DNA of 64,000 nt from Thermoplasmatales archaeon E-plasma (GCA_000496135.1 KI542674.1:372001-436000); one strand, 5' to 3'. Shown: positions 1 through 8,970, counted from the stretch's first letter. Notes: generated by a model from the letters alone, not told the origin. Translations and numbers: made by a program.

Positions 1-26
1 ATAAAAAAAATGAAGGTGCAAAAAGA

Positions 27-440
27 ATGCATAAAGAAATTGAAGGCTTTGCAATAACTATAGACCTGGCTTCATCTGAGCCGATCTACAGGCAGATTAT
101 GAATAATATAATTGAGAATATAGCAAGTGGTATATTGGAGGAAAATGATAAACTGCCTTCGTCCCGTGAGCTTTCAGGAATTCTTGGTATCAATTACCAT
201 ACGGTAAACAAGGCGTATAGTTATCTTGAACAGGAAAAATACATATATATGGATAGACGAAAGAGAGTACTTGTAGGCCGAATCACAAACAAGAGTGATA
301 ACAACCTTGACGTTGTCTGGGAAACTCAGATGAGAAATCTTCTTTCTGAGTCAATATCCAAGGGATTCTCCATAATTCAAATTAAGAACAGGATAGACCA
401 GATTTTAGATGACATACTTGGAAAGAGGGGATTTAATTGA
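27..440 (+). CDS. GntR-family transcriptional regulator, short YtrA type
   Basis: DNA-binding repressor of the GntR superfamily, 137 residues. Residues about 12-85 form the winged helix-turn-helix: the opening 'EPIYRQIMNNI' and 'DKLPSSRELSGILGINYHTV' region are typical GntR signatures. The remaining 50 residues are helical and too short for a FadR or UTRA effector domain, which matches the YtrA subfamily that usually controls a neighbouring membrane protein. The stop overlaps the TTG start of the DUF1648 membrane gene (TTGA), so the two are probably co-transcribed and the regulator may act on its own operon. The effector is unknown. The start ATG lies 26 bases from the window edge, so its promoter is not visible. 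Confidence 0.88.
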   Translation: MHKEIEGFAITIDLASSEPIYRQIMNNIIENIASGILEENDKLPSSRELSGILGINYHTVNKAYSYLEQEKYIYMDRRKRVLVGRITNKSDNNLDVVWETQMRNLLSESISKGFSIIQIKNRIDQILDDILGKRGFN

Positions 441-1534
441 TATCACTTTTAATTTTGTTGAGTATTATTCCTGCTACACTTTTCATAGGGATAATATTCG
501 GGCTTATTCCTTATTTCATTAACCCGGAACTTATCTTTGGGCTAAGAGTTCCAGACTACGAATCCCTTGAACCTGAAATAAGCAAAATGAAAAGAGAGAA
601 TTTTGTATATGATCTGGCAATTTCAATATTCCTAGTTATATTATTTATTGTTACTTATACATATAATCAGTTAATTCTCATCGAGTTTATACCATTGCTC
701 GAAATATTTTTGATGATTGCCGTCTATTTTTATTTCAGATCAAAAACACGGAAATTGAAAGGTAAAAACATTTCCTCTGAACAACAGCACAAAATATCGG
801 CTTTCATTCCAGCGAAATCTACAAATTTAAATTCAGTCTGGTATCTTATTCCCTGGATAGAACTAATAATTTTCATAATAGTTGGAGCATTATACTACCC
901 AAATATACCATCCACTTTTGCCACCCATTATGGAGCCAATGGAAAGCCAGATGCTTATGCTACAAAATCCATATTTTCAGTTTTCACACTGTTAGTTTTC
1001 ATAGCAATTCCATTAACAGTATTTTTTGATGTCATAATTTTTGCCATACGCAGGGTCAGGTCTAATGTGAATGTTTCAACCAGCAAAAAAGCTTCATTAC
1101 AACTAAAAGGATTTAATTCAAAATTAATTCTGTTCATAATTCTCGTTAACACTATCATTACCTTTACTATGTTTCTAGGCTCTCTTTTAACCTGGGGAAT
1201 TATTCCAAACGCCTATTCTTTTGTTGTCGTTCTTCCACCCATACTTATCCTCCCTCTTGTTCTAATATTCTCAGCAAAGATTGGGCAGGGCGGTTGGAAA
1301 TTGTATCCCAATATTAAGGTTGATAAGGAAAGTGATACAATAAGAAATGATGACAATGAGTGGGCAGGAGGTCTTGTCTATCATAACAGGAAAGACAGTT
1401 CAATTTTTGTACCCAAGAGATATGGTGTTGGATATACATTGAATTTTGGAAACAAATGGAGTTTCGTTATTTTGGGAATCATCCTCGCAGTGCCCATAAT
1501 AACAATTATTTTCATTGTTATATTACACAGTTAA
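437..1534 (+). CDS. Polytopic membrane protein with DUF1648 and DUF5808-like domains
   Basis: Integral membrane protein of 365 residues with about seven hydrophobic segments. A DUF1648-type motif (YPNIPSTFATHYGANGKPD) lies near residues 153-171. The C-terminal part, 'EWAGGLVYHNRKDSS' followed by 'FVPKRYGVGYTLNFG', matches the DUF5808 pattern found in SdpI-like proteins. In Bacillus, DUF1648 proteins such as SdpI act as immunity or signalling membrane proteins; that role is not demonstrated here. The gene begins with TTG overlapping the GntR stop (TTGA), indicating translational coupling. The likely function is a membrane sensor or protective protein controlled by the upstream regulator; this is inference from gene order. 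Confidence 0.8.
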   Translation: MISLLILLSIIPATLFIGIIFGLIPYFINPELIFGLRVPDYESLEPEISKMKRENFVYDLAISIFLVILFIVTYTYNQLILIEFIPLLEIFLMIAVYFYFRSKTRKLKGKNISSEQQHKISAFIPAKSTNLNSVWYLIPWIELIIFIIVGALYYPNIPSTFATHYGANGKPDAYATKSIFSVFTLLVFIAIPLTVFFDVIIFAIRRVRSNVNVSTSKKASLQLKGFNSKLILFIILVNTIITFTMFLGSLLTWGIIPNAYSFVVVLPPILILPLVLIFSAKIGQGGWKLYPNIKVDKESDTIRNDDNEWAGGLVYHNRKDSSIFVPKRYGVGYTLNFGNKWSFVILGIILAVPIITIIFIVILHS

Positions 1535-1781
1535 TTATTATAAATAAATTCATTTTTCATTTTTGTATCAAATGTCAAAATAAAATAATGTGGAATTATA
1601 GTGCCTAAAATTGGAGGAGATTAAGTTTATGTCTGAGAAATTACTCTTTTCAGATCCATTTCCCTTTCACTAAAAACAAACGCAAACTGTGCAAGGGGAG
1701 CTTTGAATGTGTTAGGAATGGATTATACAGAATATAGAGTTACTTCCAAAATATTTTTAACCTATTGCTTGTTGTGATTCA

Positions 1782-2249
1782 ATGATAGAACTTGTTCCAA
1801 TGAACGAGCAGGATTTCCAGAAATATTTTGAATTCTCAGTTAAGAATTACGCTGACGAAAAAGTAAAATCAGGAAACTGGCCCCAGGAAGGATCTTTGGA
1901 AAGATCTGAAATAGAATTCAAAAGACTGCTTCCAGATGGCATTAACACTGCTGATAATTACATATTTTCTGCAATAGAAGGTAAGACCAGTGTGGGTATG
2001 ATATGGATAGCAAAAAGGAAAGAAGATGGAATTAATGATATAATCTGGATTTACGATATTATGGTTAACCCGGAAGAGAGAGGAAAGGGGTATGGCTATG
2101 AAATTATGAAGGCTCTTGAAACAAAAACAAAAGAACTCCAGCAGTCAACGATTAAGTTACACGTTTTTGGACATAATGCCCCTGCGATCGCTCTTTATAA
2201 AAAAATGGGTTATTCCGTAACAAATATGATCATGGAGAAGAAGTTATGA
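1782..2249 (+). CDS. GNAT-family N-acetyltransferase
   Basis: Acetyl-CoA-dependent N-acyltransferase of 155 residues. The acetyl-CoA pyrophosphate-binding motif A is clear in 'MVNPEERGKGYGYEIMKAL' (R/Q-x-x-G-x-G/A form, about residues 93-111), and the C-terminal 'NAPAIALYKKMGYSV' is the usual motif B. The substrate cannot be deduced. A TATA-like run (TTTTTAAC, about 1754-1761) sits 25 bp before the ATG, consistent with a leaderless transcript. It is monocistronic, with about 100 bp to the next gene. Confidence 0.88.
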   Translation: MIELVPMNEQDFQKYFEFSVKNYADEKVKSGNWPQEGSLERSEIEFKRLLPDGINTADNYIFSAIEGKTSVGMIWIAKRKEDGINDIIWIYDIMVNPEERGKGYGYEIMKALETKTKELQQSTIKLHVFGHNAPAIALYKKMGYSVTNMIMEKKL

Positions 2250-2346
2250 ATTGATGAAATGTGACAAAACTGAGACTTAATTTGCTCCCCTTCGAATTTG
2301 AGATTTTCAAGTAACCCTTTAATATTGTGGTAAGATATACATATGT

Positions 2347-3213
2347 ATGAGCGGACTAGAAATATTTCTGATATTCATTCTGATAATCGTGATCCTGATC
2401 CTGCTATCGGGACTTCATATATTGAAGGAATGGGAAAGGGCACCGGTTTTGACATTGGGAAGATTCAGCGGAATCAAAGGACCAGGAATAATTTATGTGA
2501 CCCCCATAATCAGTAAAATACCTGTTGTGATATCCACGAGGATACAGGCTGTGGCTTTCAAAACGGAAGCAACATTTACAAAGGATAATGTTCCTATCAA
2601 TGCAGATTCCGTTATGTATTACCAGGTCATAGACCCACAGAAGGCTGTCCTGAATATTGAAAATTTTGCAGGTTCAACCAGTTTATCGGCACAGACAACA
2701 CTCAGAGAAGTACTTGGAAAATATGCTTTTGATGAGATCCTTTCGGAAAGAGAGAAGATAGGAGAAAGCGCAAGGGAAATTATTGATGAGAAAACAGAAC
2801 ACTGGGGAGTAAAAGTTTCAGCAGTGGAGATAAGAGATGTTATTGTTCCACAGGCTCTACAGGAGGCAATGTCCAGACAAGCCTCGGCAGAGAGAGAAAG
2901 AAGATCAAGGGTAACACTTGCTCTGGCTGAAGTTGAGGCAGCCCAGAAGATGGTTGAAGCAGCCCAGCAATATACAAACGATCCAACCGCACTCCAGTTG
3001 AGATGGATGAACATACTTTATGAAATTGGTCTGGAAGGAAAGGGAACTCTGATGATGATGCCTATGAATGTCATAACTGCAGGAGTTACCGGCCCACAGA
3101 TGCTCGGCTTATCAGAATTTGCAATGAATCAGGCACAGGGAAAATCACAAAACCCAAGAGCAAATGTCAGCAGGAGCGGAACTTCTCAGGATACAGGGAA
3201 TAGCACATCCTGA
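2347..3213 (+). CDS. SPFH/stomatin-like membrane-anchored protein
   Basis: Member of the SPFH (stomatin, prohibitin, flotillin, HflK/C) family, 288 residues. One N-terminal membrane helix (about residues 3-25) is followed by 'EWERAPVLTLGRFSGIKGPG', the start of the SPFH domain. A coiled-coil rich in Ala and Glu follows ('AEVEAAQKMVEAAQQY', about residues 197-212), then a Gly/Ser/Asn-rich tail. These proteins form oligomeric membrane scaffolds and in archaea often pair with an NfeD-type protein or protease; no NfeD gene is beside it here. The last 47 bp of the gene overlap, on the opposite strand, the 3' end of ksgA. A TTTAATAT box about 25 bp upstream suggests a leaderless mRNA. Confidence 0.9.
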   Translation: MSGLEIFLIFILIIVILILLSGLHILKEWERAPVLTLGRFSGIKGPGIIYVTPIISKIPVVISTRIQAVAFKTEATFTKDNVPINADSVMYYQVIDPQKAVLNIENFAGSTSLSAQTTLREVLGKYAFDEILSEREKIGESAREIIDEKTEHWGVKVSAVEIRDVIVPQALQEAMSRQASAERERRSRVTLALAEVEAAQKMVEAAQQYTNDPTALQLRWMNILYEIGLEGKGTLMMMPMNVITAGVTGPQMLGLSEFAMNQAQGKSQNPRANVSRSGTSQDTGNSTS

Positions 3214-3925
3214 TAATTTCATCAGGACTTAATTCCTCAACCCTTTTTTGAGAGTATTCAAAATCATTCTTTCCAATTACATTTGATATTTTTTTTCTCC
3301 TTTGTGAAAACAGTTTTTTTGTCACTTCACTTACTGTTTCATAGTCAATGCCATAATCCCATGGTTTCGGGTTCAGTGAAACTATGACAGAATCCACCTT
3401 TGGAACCGGCGAAAAATTCTTCCTTGAAACTTTTCTTTCAAGCTTGCAATCAAAACTTAGAGATGTCATTACTGATAATCTGGAATAAGATTCCATTCCC
3501 TGTTTAGCACACAGTCTTTCTCCGAATTCTTCCTGAACCATGAGTATTGCCTTTCTGAAAGACATCGTACGAAGTTTTTCAATAATAGGCGATGATATTT
3601 GATACGGTACATTGCCAGCAATATAATCGGCTGATTTCAGTTCAGATTTTAAAAAATCATCCTTTATGATCTGCAGCTGCCCCTCTCTTACTTCCTCTGT
3701 AAAATGATATTCAAGGTCGTCAACAAATCTGTGGTCCGATTCAATGGCTATTACCCTGTAATTGGCTTTGAGAAGCTCTCCTGTGAGCATTCCATGACCA
3801 GGCCCGATTTCAATGACAGATGATCCAGCCTTCCCGTTGATTAATGAGACTTCATATGCTGCTATGTTTCTGTTTTTAAGAAAAACCTGCCCGTACTTCT
3901 TTGAATAGCCCTGGTTCTGGCTCAT
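3167..3925 (-). CDS. ksgA: 16S rRNA dimethyladenosine transferase KsgA/RsmA (Dim1 family)
   Basis: SAM-dependent methyltransferase, 252 residues, which dimethylates two adjacent adenosines in the 3' terminal helix of 16S rRNA during small-subunit assembly. Visible motifs are the N-terminal 'KKYGQVFLKN', the SAM loop 'VIEIGPGHGMLTGEL' (about residues 38-52), 'AIESD', and the catalytic 'AGNVPYQISSPI' (N-x-P-Y motif, about residues 103-114). The C-terminal domain contains 'FSQRRKKISN'. The start overlaps the stop of the DUF655 gene by 4 bp, the conserved archaeal pairing DUF655-ksgA. This is the last gene of the superoperon, and its 3' end overlaps the convergent SPFH gene. Confidence 0.96.
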   Translation of the reverse strand: MSQNQGYSKKYGQVFLKNRNIAAYEVSLINGKAGSSVIEIGPGHGMLTGELLKANYRVIAIESDHRFVDDLEYHFTEEVREGQLQIIKDDFLKSELKSADYIAGNVPYQISSPIIEKLRTMSFRKAILMVQEEFGERLCAKQGMESYSRLSVMTSLSFDCKLERKVSRKNFSPVPKVDSVIVSLNPKPWDYGIDYETVSEVTKKLFSQRRKKISNVIGKNDFEYSQKRVEELSPDEIIRMCYSLYPEKFRSC

Positions 3926-4482
3926 CTGGCCACGAATATTTTGTATTTTTCGTTTCTCTCCTCAAGTTCCTGAACAACTCTTCCTGCGATCATTTTCGCA
4001 GGGTTATGAATGGTCTTTACCCTCTCGGAAAGGTCCGCGAATGAATCAAAGGGTTTCTTCTTTCTCTCATCAAGTATATTCCACATACTCTTGTTTCCAA
4101 GACCTGGAAGTAGCTCAAGACTATGGAGTCTCGTATTTATTGAATCGGCAGTGTTGAAGAATTTAATGTATCTCTGTTCGTCCTGTTTTACTGCTGCCTC
4201 GATCACATATGGAAGTTCATTCTGTGCTGCATTTGTCAGTTCAGAATATGATATCCTCCTTCTTACGGAAATGATCTTGTCCCTCTTGCCCTGATCTTTG
4301 CCAATGTAGACTTTCTCTCCGACCGCTATGACCACGTTATTCTTTGGGATAAGTTCAAGGAGTTTAAATTCAGTTTCACCCATGGCAAGAACCAGTGGCT
4401 CCTTCCTGTAGTTTCGATCTTCCGATCTCCCCTGCGGCAGGTAATCCAGAACAATTGCAAATTCTTCCATAAGTGTTATCAA
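3922..4482 (-). CDS. DUF655 protein, predicted OB-fold/HhH nucleic-acid-binding protein
   Basis: Conserved archaeal protein of 186 residues, family DUF655. The N-terminal half looks like an OB-fold ('IVLDYLPQGRSEDRNY' then 'VIAVGEKVYIGK'). The C-terminal half carries a helix-hairpin-helix ('LELLPGLGNKSMWNIL', about residues 123-138) that would contact nucleic acid. It sits between rpo4 and ksgA, as in many Euryarchaeota, which points to an RNA or ribosome-related role, but no biochemical function is established. The start lies 11 bp downstream of the rpo4 stop. Confidence 0.85.
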   Translation of the reverse strand: MITLMEEFAIVLDYLPQGRSEDRNYRKEPLVLAMGETEFKLLELIPKNNVVIAVGEKVYIGKDQGKRDKIISVRRRISYSELTNAAQNELPYVIEAAVKQDEQRYIKFFNTADSINTRLHSLELLPGLGNKSMWNILDERKKKPFDSFADLSERVKTIHNPAKMIAGRVVQELEERNEKYKIFVAR

Positions 4483-4493
4483 CTCCTTCCTAT

Positions 4494-4799
4494 TTATAAG
4501 TCACTGAAAGAATTAATAACTATATTTAAATCTTTTTCGTCAAGTAAAATTCCAAATGTATTTAATACGGGAGTAATCTCTTCAACTGATGTTGGTTTCA
4601 TATCAATAAGTTTTGATATTGATTCCTCATTTAGTTTCTTAATAGCTGAAAGTTCCTTCCTTATCTTGTCAAGTTTTTTCTTGTCTAACTTCTTGAAATG
4701 TTCCAGAAATAAAAGCTCGTTTTCCTCAAACTGAGTTTTTACTTTTTTCTTTGAGATGATATCAATTGCTTCTGATTGTGTAACTGGCTTGGAATTCAT
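4494..4799 (-). CDS. rpo4: DNA-directed RNA polymerase subunit Rpo4 (RpoF)
   Basis: Small stalk subunit of archaeal RNA polymerase, 101 residues, homologue of eukaryotic Rpb4; with Rpo7 it forms the stalk used in promoter opening and RNA binding. The protein is rich in Lys and Glu with the family's helical N-terminal tip ('VTQSEAIDIISKKK') and the HRDC-like C-terminal bundle ('EITPVLNTFGILLDEKDL'). Position between L21e and DUF655 is the classical archaeal order. The start codon overlaps the L21e stop by 4 bp (ATGA). Confidence 0.93.
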   Translation of the reverse strand: MNSKPVTQSEAIDIISKKKVKTQFEENELLFLEHFKKLDKKKLDKIRKELSAIKKLNEESISKLIDMKPTSVEEITPVLNTFGILLDEKDLNIVINSFSDL

Positions 4800-5107
4800 G
4801 AAACACCGCTTATTTTCTTCAGGTGCACCGGATCAGCTATAATCTTTTTTACAACGCTTCCAACACTGATTGTGAGTATGTAGCATCTTCCCTGTTTCCC
4901 TGTGATTCTTCCGGTTCTGCCCTGAAAATTATGGCAGGGCATCCCTGCATGTGTTGAAGGTTCTATGCTTACTGCAGCAAGATCTCCGATCTCAAACTGC
5001 TTAAGGTATTCGTTTACCTTTGGCATACCCTTATCCTTTATTCTCTTTGTTAGTTTCATTCTTGATCCAGCTCTGGACCCATGCGACATTCTTGTCAATT
5101 TATGCAC
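4796..5107 (-). CDS. rpl21e: 50S ribosomal protein L21e
   Basis: Large-subunit ribosomal protein eL21, 103 residues, close to the usual archaeal length of 95-105. The conserved N-terminus 'GSRAGSRMKLTKRIKDKG' and the SH3-like core 'DLAAVSIEPSTHAGMPC' followed by 'FQGRTGRITGKQGRCY' are diagnostic. It overlaps pus10 upstream by 8 bp and rpo4 downstream by 4 bp, so translation of the three is probably coupled. N-terminal residues MHKLTRMS precede the second Met, which is a possible alternative start. Confidence 0.96.
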   Translation of the reverse strand: MHKLTRMSHGSRAGSRMKLTKRIKDKGMPKVNEYLKQFEIGDLAAVSIEPSTHAGMPCHNFQGRTGRITGKQGRCYILTISVGSVVKKIIADPVHLKKISGVS

Positions 5108-6257
5108 CTCTGTGTATCTTAATTACATCAAGTTCCAGTACATCAAGATTGTTTCCATACACTTCCGACAGGCTTCCCTTTGTTCTTCCCCCATCTCCGT
5201 TTATGAATTCCTTGATATATGTACCTGCTTCTGCTGTTATTTCAACAGTTGCTTCACTGCCGTTTACATACAGAAGCACTGCCTCCAGTATCCTTCTATC
5301 ACGGATGGCATCAGATCTTGACTCTGCTACTCGTAATGGAGTTCTTTGATATATAGCTTTCCCGGTTACTGATTCCAGTGATCTTTCAAGCAATTTTCTG
5401 TCGAAGATGGAATCTCCATTTCTGATTCTGGCCACATATGTTTTGTTATTTCTTTCGCTTTTAACTTCAACTACCTTTTGCTTGTCAGCGAATGATAAAT
5501 CATGCACTTCCACTCCCTTTCCCAGGTTGTTGATTGTTTCTTCAGCATATTTCAAATCTATTGTTCTCTTATGCGGATCGGTGATTTCAATGACAAATTC
5601 TCTTCCGTTTCCAAGCATTCTTACATCTATGTCTTCCCTTCCTGCCCCGTGAAGGAAAAATTCATGACCGGATGACATGGGACAGATCACATTTCCTATT
5701 ATGGATTCAACTGAATCAGTAATTTCGCTGTATTTTATCCATCGTGTTTGTGGTATATTTCTTATGAGCTTTCTATATGTACCATAAATAAAGAGTGATT
5801 TTACCTGCAGCTTTATACTGTCAAAATTTGTGTCAATGATAAATGTTATCTCGGGAGAATTGAAATTTGTAGATTTTGGTGAATAACTTTCAAAGGCCTT
5901 TCCCAGTTCCCTGTTAAATTCCTTCCTTATGCTCTCCCCGTTACTTCCCTCTATCGACTGCTGAATTTGCTCTTCTAACTTCAGAATCTCTTCCGGAAAT
6001 CTCGACCCTATGAGAAAGCTGTTAAACTCATAATCCTTTGACATCAATGACAACTGTTCACAATAGTCCATAAGCCTTAGAAATATTCCACTGCAGATAC
6101 TGCAATTTGATTCCTCCACAATTTCGAAATTTTGATTTTTGTTTTCAAATTTTGTAAGGGCGATGTTACCGCGTTCTATGTTGGTGGTACCGCTGCCAAT
6201 CATGGCAAAGGCTCTGCCTAGACATCTTCTACATATTCCGGGCAAATCCTGCCTCAT
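5100..6257 (-). CDS. pus10: tRNA pseudouridine synthase Pus10 (positions 54/55)
   Basis: Archaeal Pus10, 385 residues, makes pseudouridine 54 and 55 in the T loop of tRNA. N-terminal zinc-binding pairs are visible as 'CRRCLGRAF' (residues about 9-17) and 'CSICSGIF' (about 52-59). A THUMP-containing accessory region follows. The catalytic-domain signature with the active-site Asp is 'HGAGREDIDVRMLGNGR' (about residues 203-219), and the C-terminus has 'EAGTYIKEFINGDGGRT'. Length is in the normal archaeal range (about 380-430). It lies 12 bp after the rpo12 stop and overlaps L21e by 8 bp. Confidence 0.95.
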   Translation of the reverse strand: MRQDLPGICRRCLGRAFAMIGSGTTNIERGNIALTKFENKNQNFEIVEESNCSICSGIFLRLMDYCEQLSLMSKDYEFNSFLIGSRFPEEILKLEEQIQQSIEGSNGESIRKEFNRELGKAFESYSPKSTNFNSPEITFIIDTNFDSIKLQVKSLFIYGTYRKLIRNIPQTRWIKYSEITDSVESIIGNVICPMSSGHEFFLHGAGREDIDVRMLGNGREFVIEITDPHKRTIDLKYAEETINNLGKGVEVHDLSFADKQKVVEVKSERNNKTYVARIRNGDSIFDRKLLERSLESVTGKAIYQRTPLRVAESRSDAIRDRRILEAVLLYVNGSEATVEITAEAGTYIKEFINGDGGRTKGSLSEVYGNNLDVLELDVIKIHRGA

Positions 6258-6269
6258 AAATATCCAGCC

Positions 6270-6404
6270 CTATTTGGAATAAACAACTTTTTCGATATTA
6301 GGACGCTCCTTAAGAAAAACTCTTGAACCGCATTCGCATTCTATTTCAGATGTTCCAAAAGATTTCTCAAGTGGCCTTCCGCATCTGATGCACTTATACG
6401 CCAT
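6270..6404 (-). CDS. rpo12: DNA-directed RNA polymerase subunit Rpo12 (RpoP), 44 aa
   Basis: Translating the minus strand from the ATG at 6404 gives a 44-residue protein starting [14 protein letters not shown] and ending NIEKVVYSK. This is the zinc-ribbon subunit Rpo12/RpoP, homologue of Rpb12, which stabilises the Rpo3-Rpo10-Rpo11-Rpo12 assembly platform. Zinc ligands are Cys5, Cys8, Cys23 and Cys25; the second pair is C-x-C rather than the more usual C-x2-C, a small oddity. The gene overlaps the end of L37Ae by 11 bp in another frame and precedes pus10 by 12 bp. The neighbourhood L37Ae-rpoP is conserved in archaea, which strongly supports it. Confidence 0.94.
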   Translation of the reverse strand: MAYKCIRCGRPLEKSFGTSEIECECGSRVFLKERPNIEKVVYSK

Positions 6405-6651
6405 CGGCTACTTCCTCTTTCATTCTTGCGCTAAGGTCAGGAGTGTATGATCCACCGGCAAATTTAAATTTGCAATGTCTGCACTGCCAGATTCCAGTTG
6501 CAACCCTGGTAACCTTTTTCTGATTGCATGACGGACACTGATAATGTTCCTTTTTCTGTTGATATATCTCTGTCCAGACCTTTCTTATTGTAACTCCGTA
6601 TCTTGGTCCAAATCTTCCTGCTGCTCCGACTTTTAAGGTTCTTCTTGACAT
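6394..6651 (-). CDS. rpl37ae: 50S ribosomal protein L37Ae (eL43)
   Basis: Zinc-ribbon ribosomal protein of 85 residues. The N-terminal '[17 protein letters not shown]' is the family signature, and the zinc-binding pairs are 'CPSCNQKK' (about residues 38-45) and '[11 protein letters not shown]' (about 56-66). It sits 4 bp downstream of the rrp42 stop and its 3' end overlaps rpo12. The association of L37Ae with exosome genes is typical of archaea. Confidence 0.96.
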   Translation of the reverse strand: MSRRTLKVGAAGRFGPRYGVTIRKVWTEIYQQKKEHYQCPSCNQKKVTRVATGIWQCRHCKFKFAGGSYTPDLSARMKEEVADGV

Positions 6652-6655
6652 TTCA

Positions 6656-7441
6656 TCACCGTATATAGGTTTCCCTTAGGGCTGATCCAACTTTCAGGGA
6701 TATGCTGATCGCATTTTTAATCTCATCGATCGACAGTGAACCTACCTTTCCTTTCTGCATTGCCCTGATATGCCCATCCTCAGTGGTAGAAACAGTGATT
6801 CTAGCTTCTGCCATCTGCTCCTCTTCAACGCTTGGATCGCAAAGAAGAGTGTTGCCTATTTTTACCATTGTAACTGATATGGGAAGATTGTCAACCGGAA
6901 GCTTGAATTCGTCCATGCCTTCAGCCTTAACCACCGCAGTCTTCAGGGCAGTCAGTGCACCAAGCGTACACGCATCTATGAGATTGCCGTCAAAGTCAAT
7001 TACATCGATATCTATGAATACAATCCATACTTTTTTTCCCGGTTCAATAACAAGTTTTTTAAGATCGACTGTTTTGGCCTCTCTGATTCCCCTGTCAACA
7101 ACCCTGGCTATTTCAATTGTGTCTTCATTTGGAGGACCCGGCTCAAACGTGGGAAAAGCCATTGGAAGCATTTCAACGTTTGTTGTAAGAACACCCTGAT
7201 TTGGAGTGTCAGGGAAAGGTTCCCCCTGCTCAATCTTGATACCTGCAATGATTTTTGTATCACCAAGCATGACATATGCGGAACCCTGAGCTCTTTTTAC
7301 ATAATCAGGGATAATTGTTATTTTCCTGAATTCTTCCGGGCTTCTTCCGTCGCCCCTCTTTCCATTCTTTAACTGGTTTATGATATATCCTTTCTTTATT
7401 TCAGAAAGTATTCCTGAAGCGTCTTTAGGCATTTTACTCAC
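6656..7441 (-). CDS. rrp42: Exosome complex component Rrp42
   Basis: Non-catalytic RNase PH-like subunit, 261 residues, that alternates with Rrp41 in the hexameric ring of the archaeal exosome (3'-5' RNA degradation and tailing). Visible features are the N-terminal '[20 protein letters not shown]', 'PEEFRKITI', the conserved '[17 protein letters not shown]', and '[14 protein letters not shown]' (about residues 100-113). It lacks the catalytic Asp arrangement present in Rrp41. The start overlaps rrp41 by 8 bp. Confidence 0.96.
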   Translation of the reverse strand: MSKMPKDASGILSEIKKGYIINQLKNGKRGDGRSPEEFRKITIIPDYVKRAQGSAYVMLGDTKIIAGIKIEQGEPFPDTPNQGVLTTNVEMLPMAFPTFEPGPPNEDTIEIARVVDRGIREAKTVDLKKLVIEPGKKVWIVFIDIDVIDFDGNLIDACTLGALTALKTAVVKAEGMDEFKLPVDNLPISVTMVKIGNTLLCDPSVEEEQMAEARITVSTTEDGHIRAMQKGKVGSLSIDEIKNAISISLKVGSALRETYIR

Positions 7442-8180
7442 CTCCCTGAGTTTCTACTGAATATCTTGCAACTAGCGCATCCCGCTGAATCTGGGCAATT
7501 CTCTTTGTGGCATCAAGAATCATATCTGTTGCATGATTAAATTCCTCAACGGAAAGATCTCCATCCATTTGTACAAGGACGACCTCACCGGATCTTGACA
7601 GAACTGCCATTGGAAGGTCGGCCTGACCGAAATTATCCTCTTCTTTTGAAAGATCGAGAACAATTTTACCATCTACTTTCCCTGCGGTGCATCCCACAAC
7701 CATGTCCCTCATGGGTATTCCAGCTGCTGCCAGAGCAACCGATGCTGCAGTTAAACCAGCGATTCTTGTGCCTGCATCTGCCTGTATAACCTCTATGAAT
7801 ACGTCAACCTGGGTTCTTGGAAATTGCTCTACCATAACCGCAGAACTCAATGCTTCTGAGATTACCTTTGAAATTTCAACTGAACGCCTGTCAGGTCCTG
7901 GCCTTTTTCTCTCATCCACTGAAAAAGCTGCCATGTTATATCTGGCTTTAATCACTGCCTTGTCAATGTCCTGAGTGTGCTTTGGATAGGCTTCTCTTGG
8001 ACCATAAACTGATACTATGATTTTGTTGCCTCCCCATTCTATAAATGCCGAGCCATCGGCTCTCTCCAAAACATTCGTTTCTATTTTGATAGGCCTGAGT
8101 TCCATTTCATTTCTTCCATCGAGTCTAAGACCGTTTTCATCCAATAATTTTATATTGCTTTCAGTTCCCATTTTTTGCAT
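7434..8180 (-). CDS. rrp41: Exosome complex exonuclease Rrp41
   Basis: Catalytic RNase PH subunit of the exosome, 248 residues; phosphorolytic 3'-5' exonuclease active in the heterohexamer with Rrp42. Recognisable motifs are '[19 protein letters not shown]', '[17 protein letters not shown]' (RNA-binding Arg cluster, about residues 91-107), '[18 protein letters not shown]' (phosphate-binding region, about 134-151) and the acidic active-site stretch '[19 protein letters not shown]' (about 175-193). The start overlaps rrp4 by 20 bp, indicating tight coupling. An alternative start is the internal Met4. Confidence 0.96.
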   Translation of the reverse strand: MQKMGTESNIKLLDENGLRLDGRNEMELRPIKIETNVLERADGSAFIEWGGNKIIVSVYGPREAYPKHTQDIDKAVIKARYNMAAFSVDERKRPGPDRRSVEISKVISEALSSAVMVEQFPRTQVDVFIEVIQADAGTRIAGLTAASVALAAAGIPMRDMVVGCTAGKVDGKIVLDLSKEEDNFGQADLPMAVLSRSGEVVLVQMDGDLSVEEFNHATDMILDATKRIAQIQRDALVARYSVETQGGE

Positions 8181-8838
8181 CTCCCTTAAGATATTCTGTC
8201 ATTCTGTCAGTGAGCCCCGTAGTGTGGGCTTCTCTCTCAATTTTTTTGATTGCTGCTGTAGCTCTCAATATATTCTCAGGCGTACCTTCAATCCAAATAA
8301 GCCCATTCTGTCCAATAACAATTCTTGTGTCTGTATACTCCTTTATGAGGTTTACCATTGAACCCCCTTTCCCTATTATTCTGGGAACCTTTGGAGCCGG
8401 GACAGAAATTATATGACCTCCTTCTAATTTTCTGAGGCCAACGTCCTTTATTGTGAGCCAGCTTTCCTTGATCTCATTGAGTGTCATAACCTTTGCATAT
8501 ATGTATTCTCCAATACCAAGATATCTCTTGATATCCCCTGATGACATCTTCCATGGAGTGTCATTCATGTGCATCAGGTTCAGATATGGTGAATTGATGT
8601 CAATAGTCCACATCGATGGTCCTATCTCGATAACTTTACCTATTACCTTATCTCCCCTTCTTGGAAAATAATGTCCTGTAAACGGAACTACATCTATGTA
8701 GTCATCTCCTTTCTGGACTGTTCCAAAGTATTCTGAACAATACTTTCCCTCTTTGTTTTTATAAACCCCGTTTCTGGGCTTAATTTCCGAAATTTCCAAT
8801 ACTTCTCCCGGAAAAACAATTTGCTTAGTTTCTGCCAT
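8161..8838 (-). CDS. rrp4: Exosome complex RNA-binding subunit Rrp4
   Basis: RNA-binding cap protein of the exosome, 225 residues. It has an N-terminal lobe ('IVFPGEVLE'), a central S1 domain ('[20 protein letters not shown]', about residues 60-79) and a C-terminal KH domain with the G-x-x-G loop in '[14 protein letters not shown]' (about residues 152-165). With Csl4 it gates substrate entry into the hexamer. A Shine-Dalgarno run complementary to 16S rRNA (AGGAGG on the minus strand, 8847-8852) lies 8 bp upstream of the ATG, unlike the leaderless genes of this window. Confidence 0.96.
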   Translation of the reverse strand: MAETKQIVFPGEVLEISEIKPRNGVYKNKEGKYCSEYFGTVQKGDDYIDVVPFTGHYFPRRGDKVIGKVIEIGPSMWTIDINSPYLNLMHMNDTPWKMSSGDIKRYLGIGEYIYAKVMTLNEIKESWLTIKDVGLRKLEGGHIISVPAPKVPRIIGKGGSMVNLIKEYTDTRIVIGQNGLIWIEGTPENILRATAAIKKIEREAHTTGLTDRMTEYLKGDAKNGN

Positions 8839-8846
8839 TTCTATTT

Positions 8847-8970
8847 CCTCCTGTTATGTATTCCATGATTAAAAGTGTAATCCTGTGACCCGGGCTCTTT
8901 ATATTCCCTTGTCCGTATACACATCAACCTTTTCTCTACCCCTACTGATTAAATATTTATATATATTGTT
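8847..8970 (-). promoter_or_regulatory. Internal promoter and leader of the exosome part of the superoperon
   Basis: The 143-bp gap between SBDS and rrp4 holds two TATA-like boxes on the minus strand: a strong AT run at 8951-8970 (AATATATATAAATATT), and AATATAAAG at 8897-8905 followed by a GC-rich stretch. Transcription starts about 25 bp downstream of these would give leaders of roughly 95 and 37 nt ending in the AGGAGG site at 8847-8852. This is seen in the sequence; actual start sites are inferred. Confidence 0.5.

Noticed and set aside
1629-1673. 14-codon open frame with GGAGGAG upstream (MSEKLLFSDPFPFH).
   Set aside because: Too short to separate from chance and no known small peptide resembles it; possibly the remnant of a gene.
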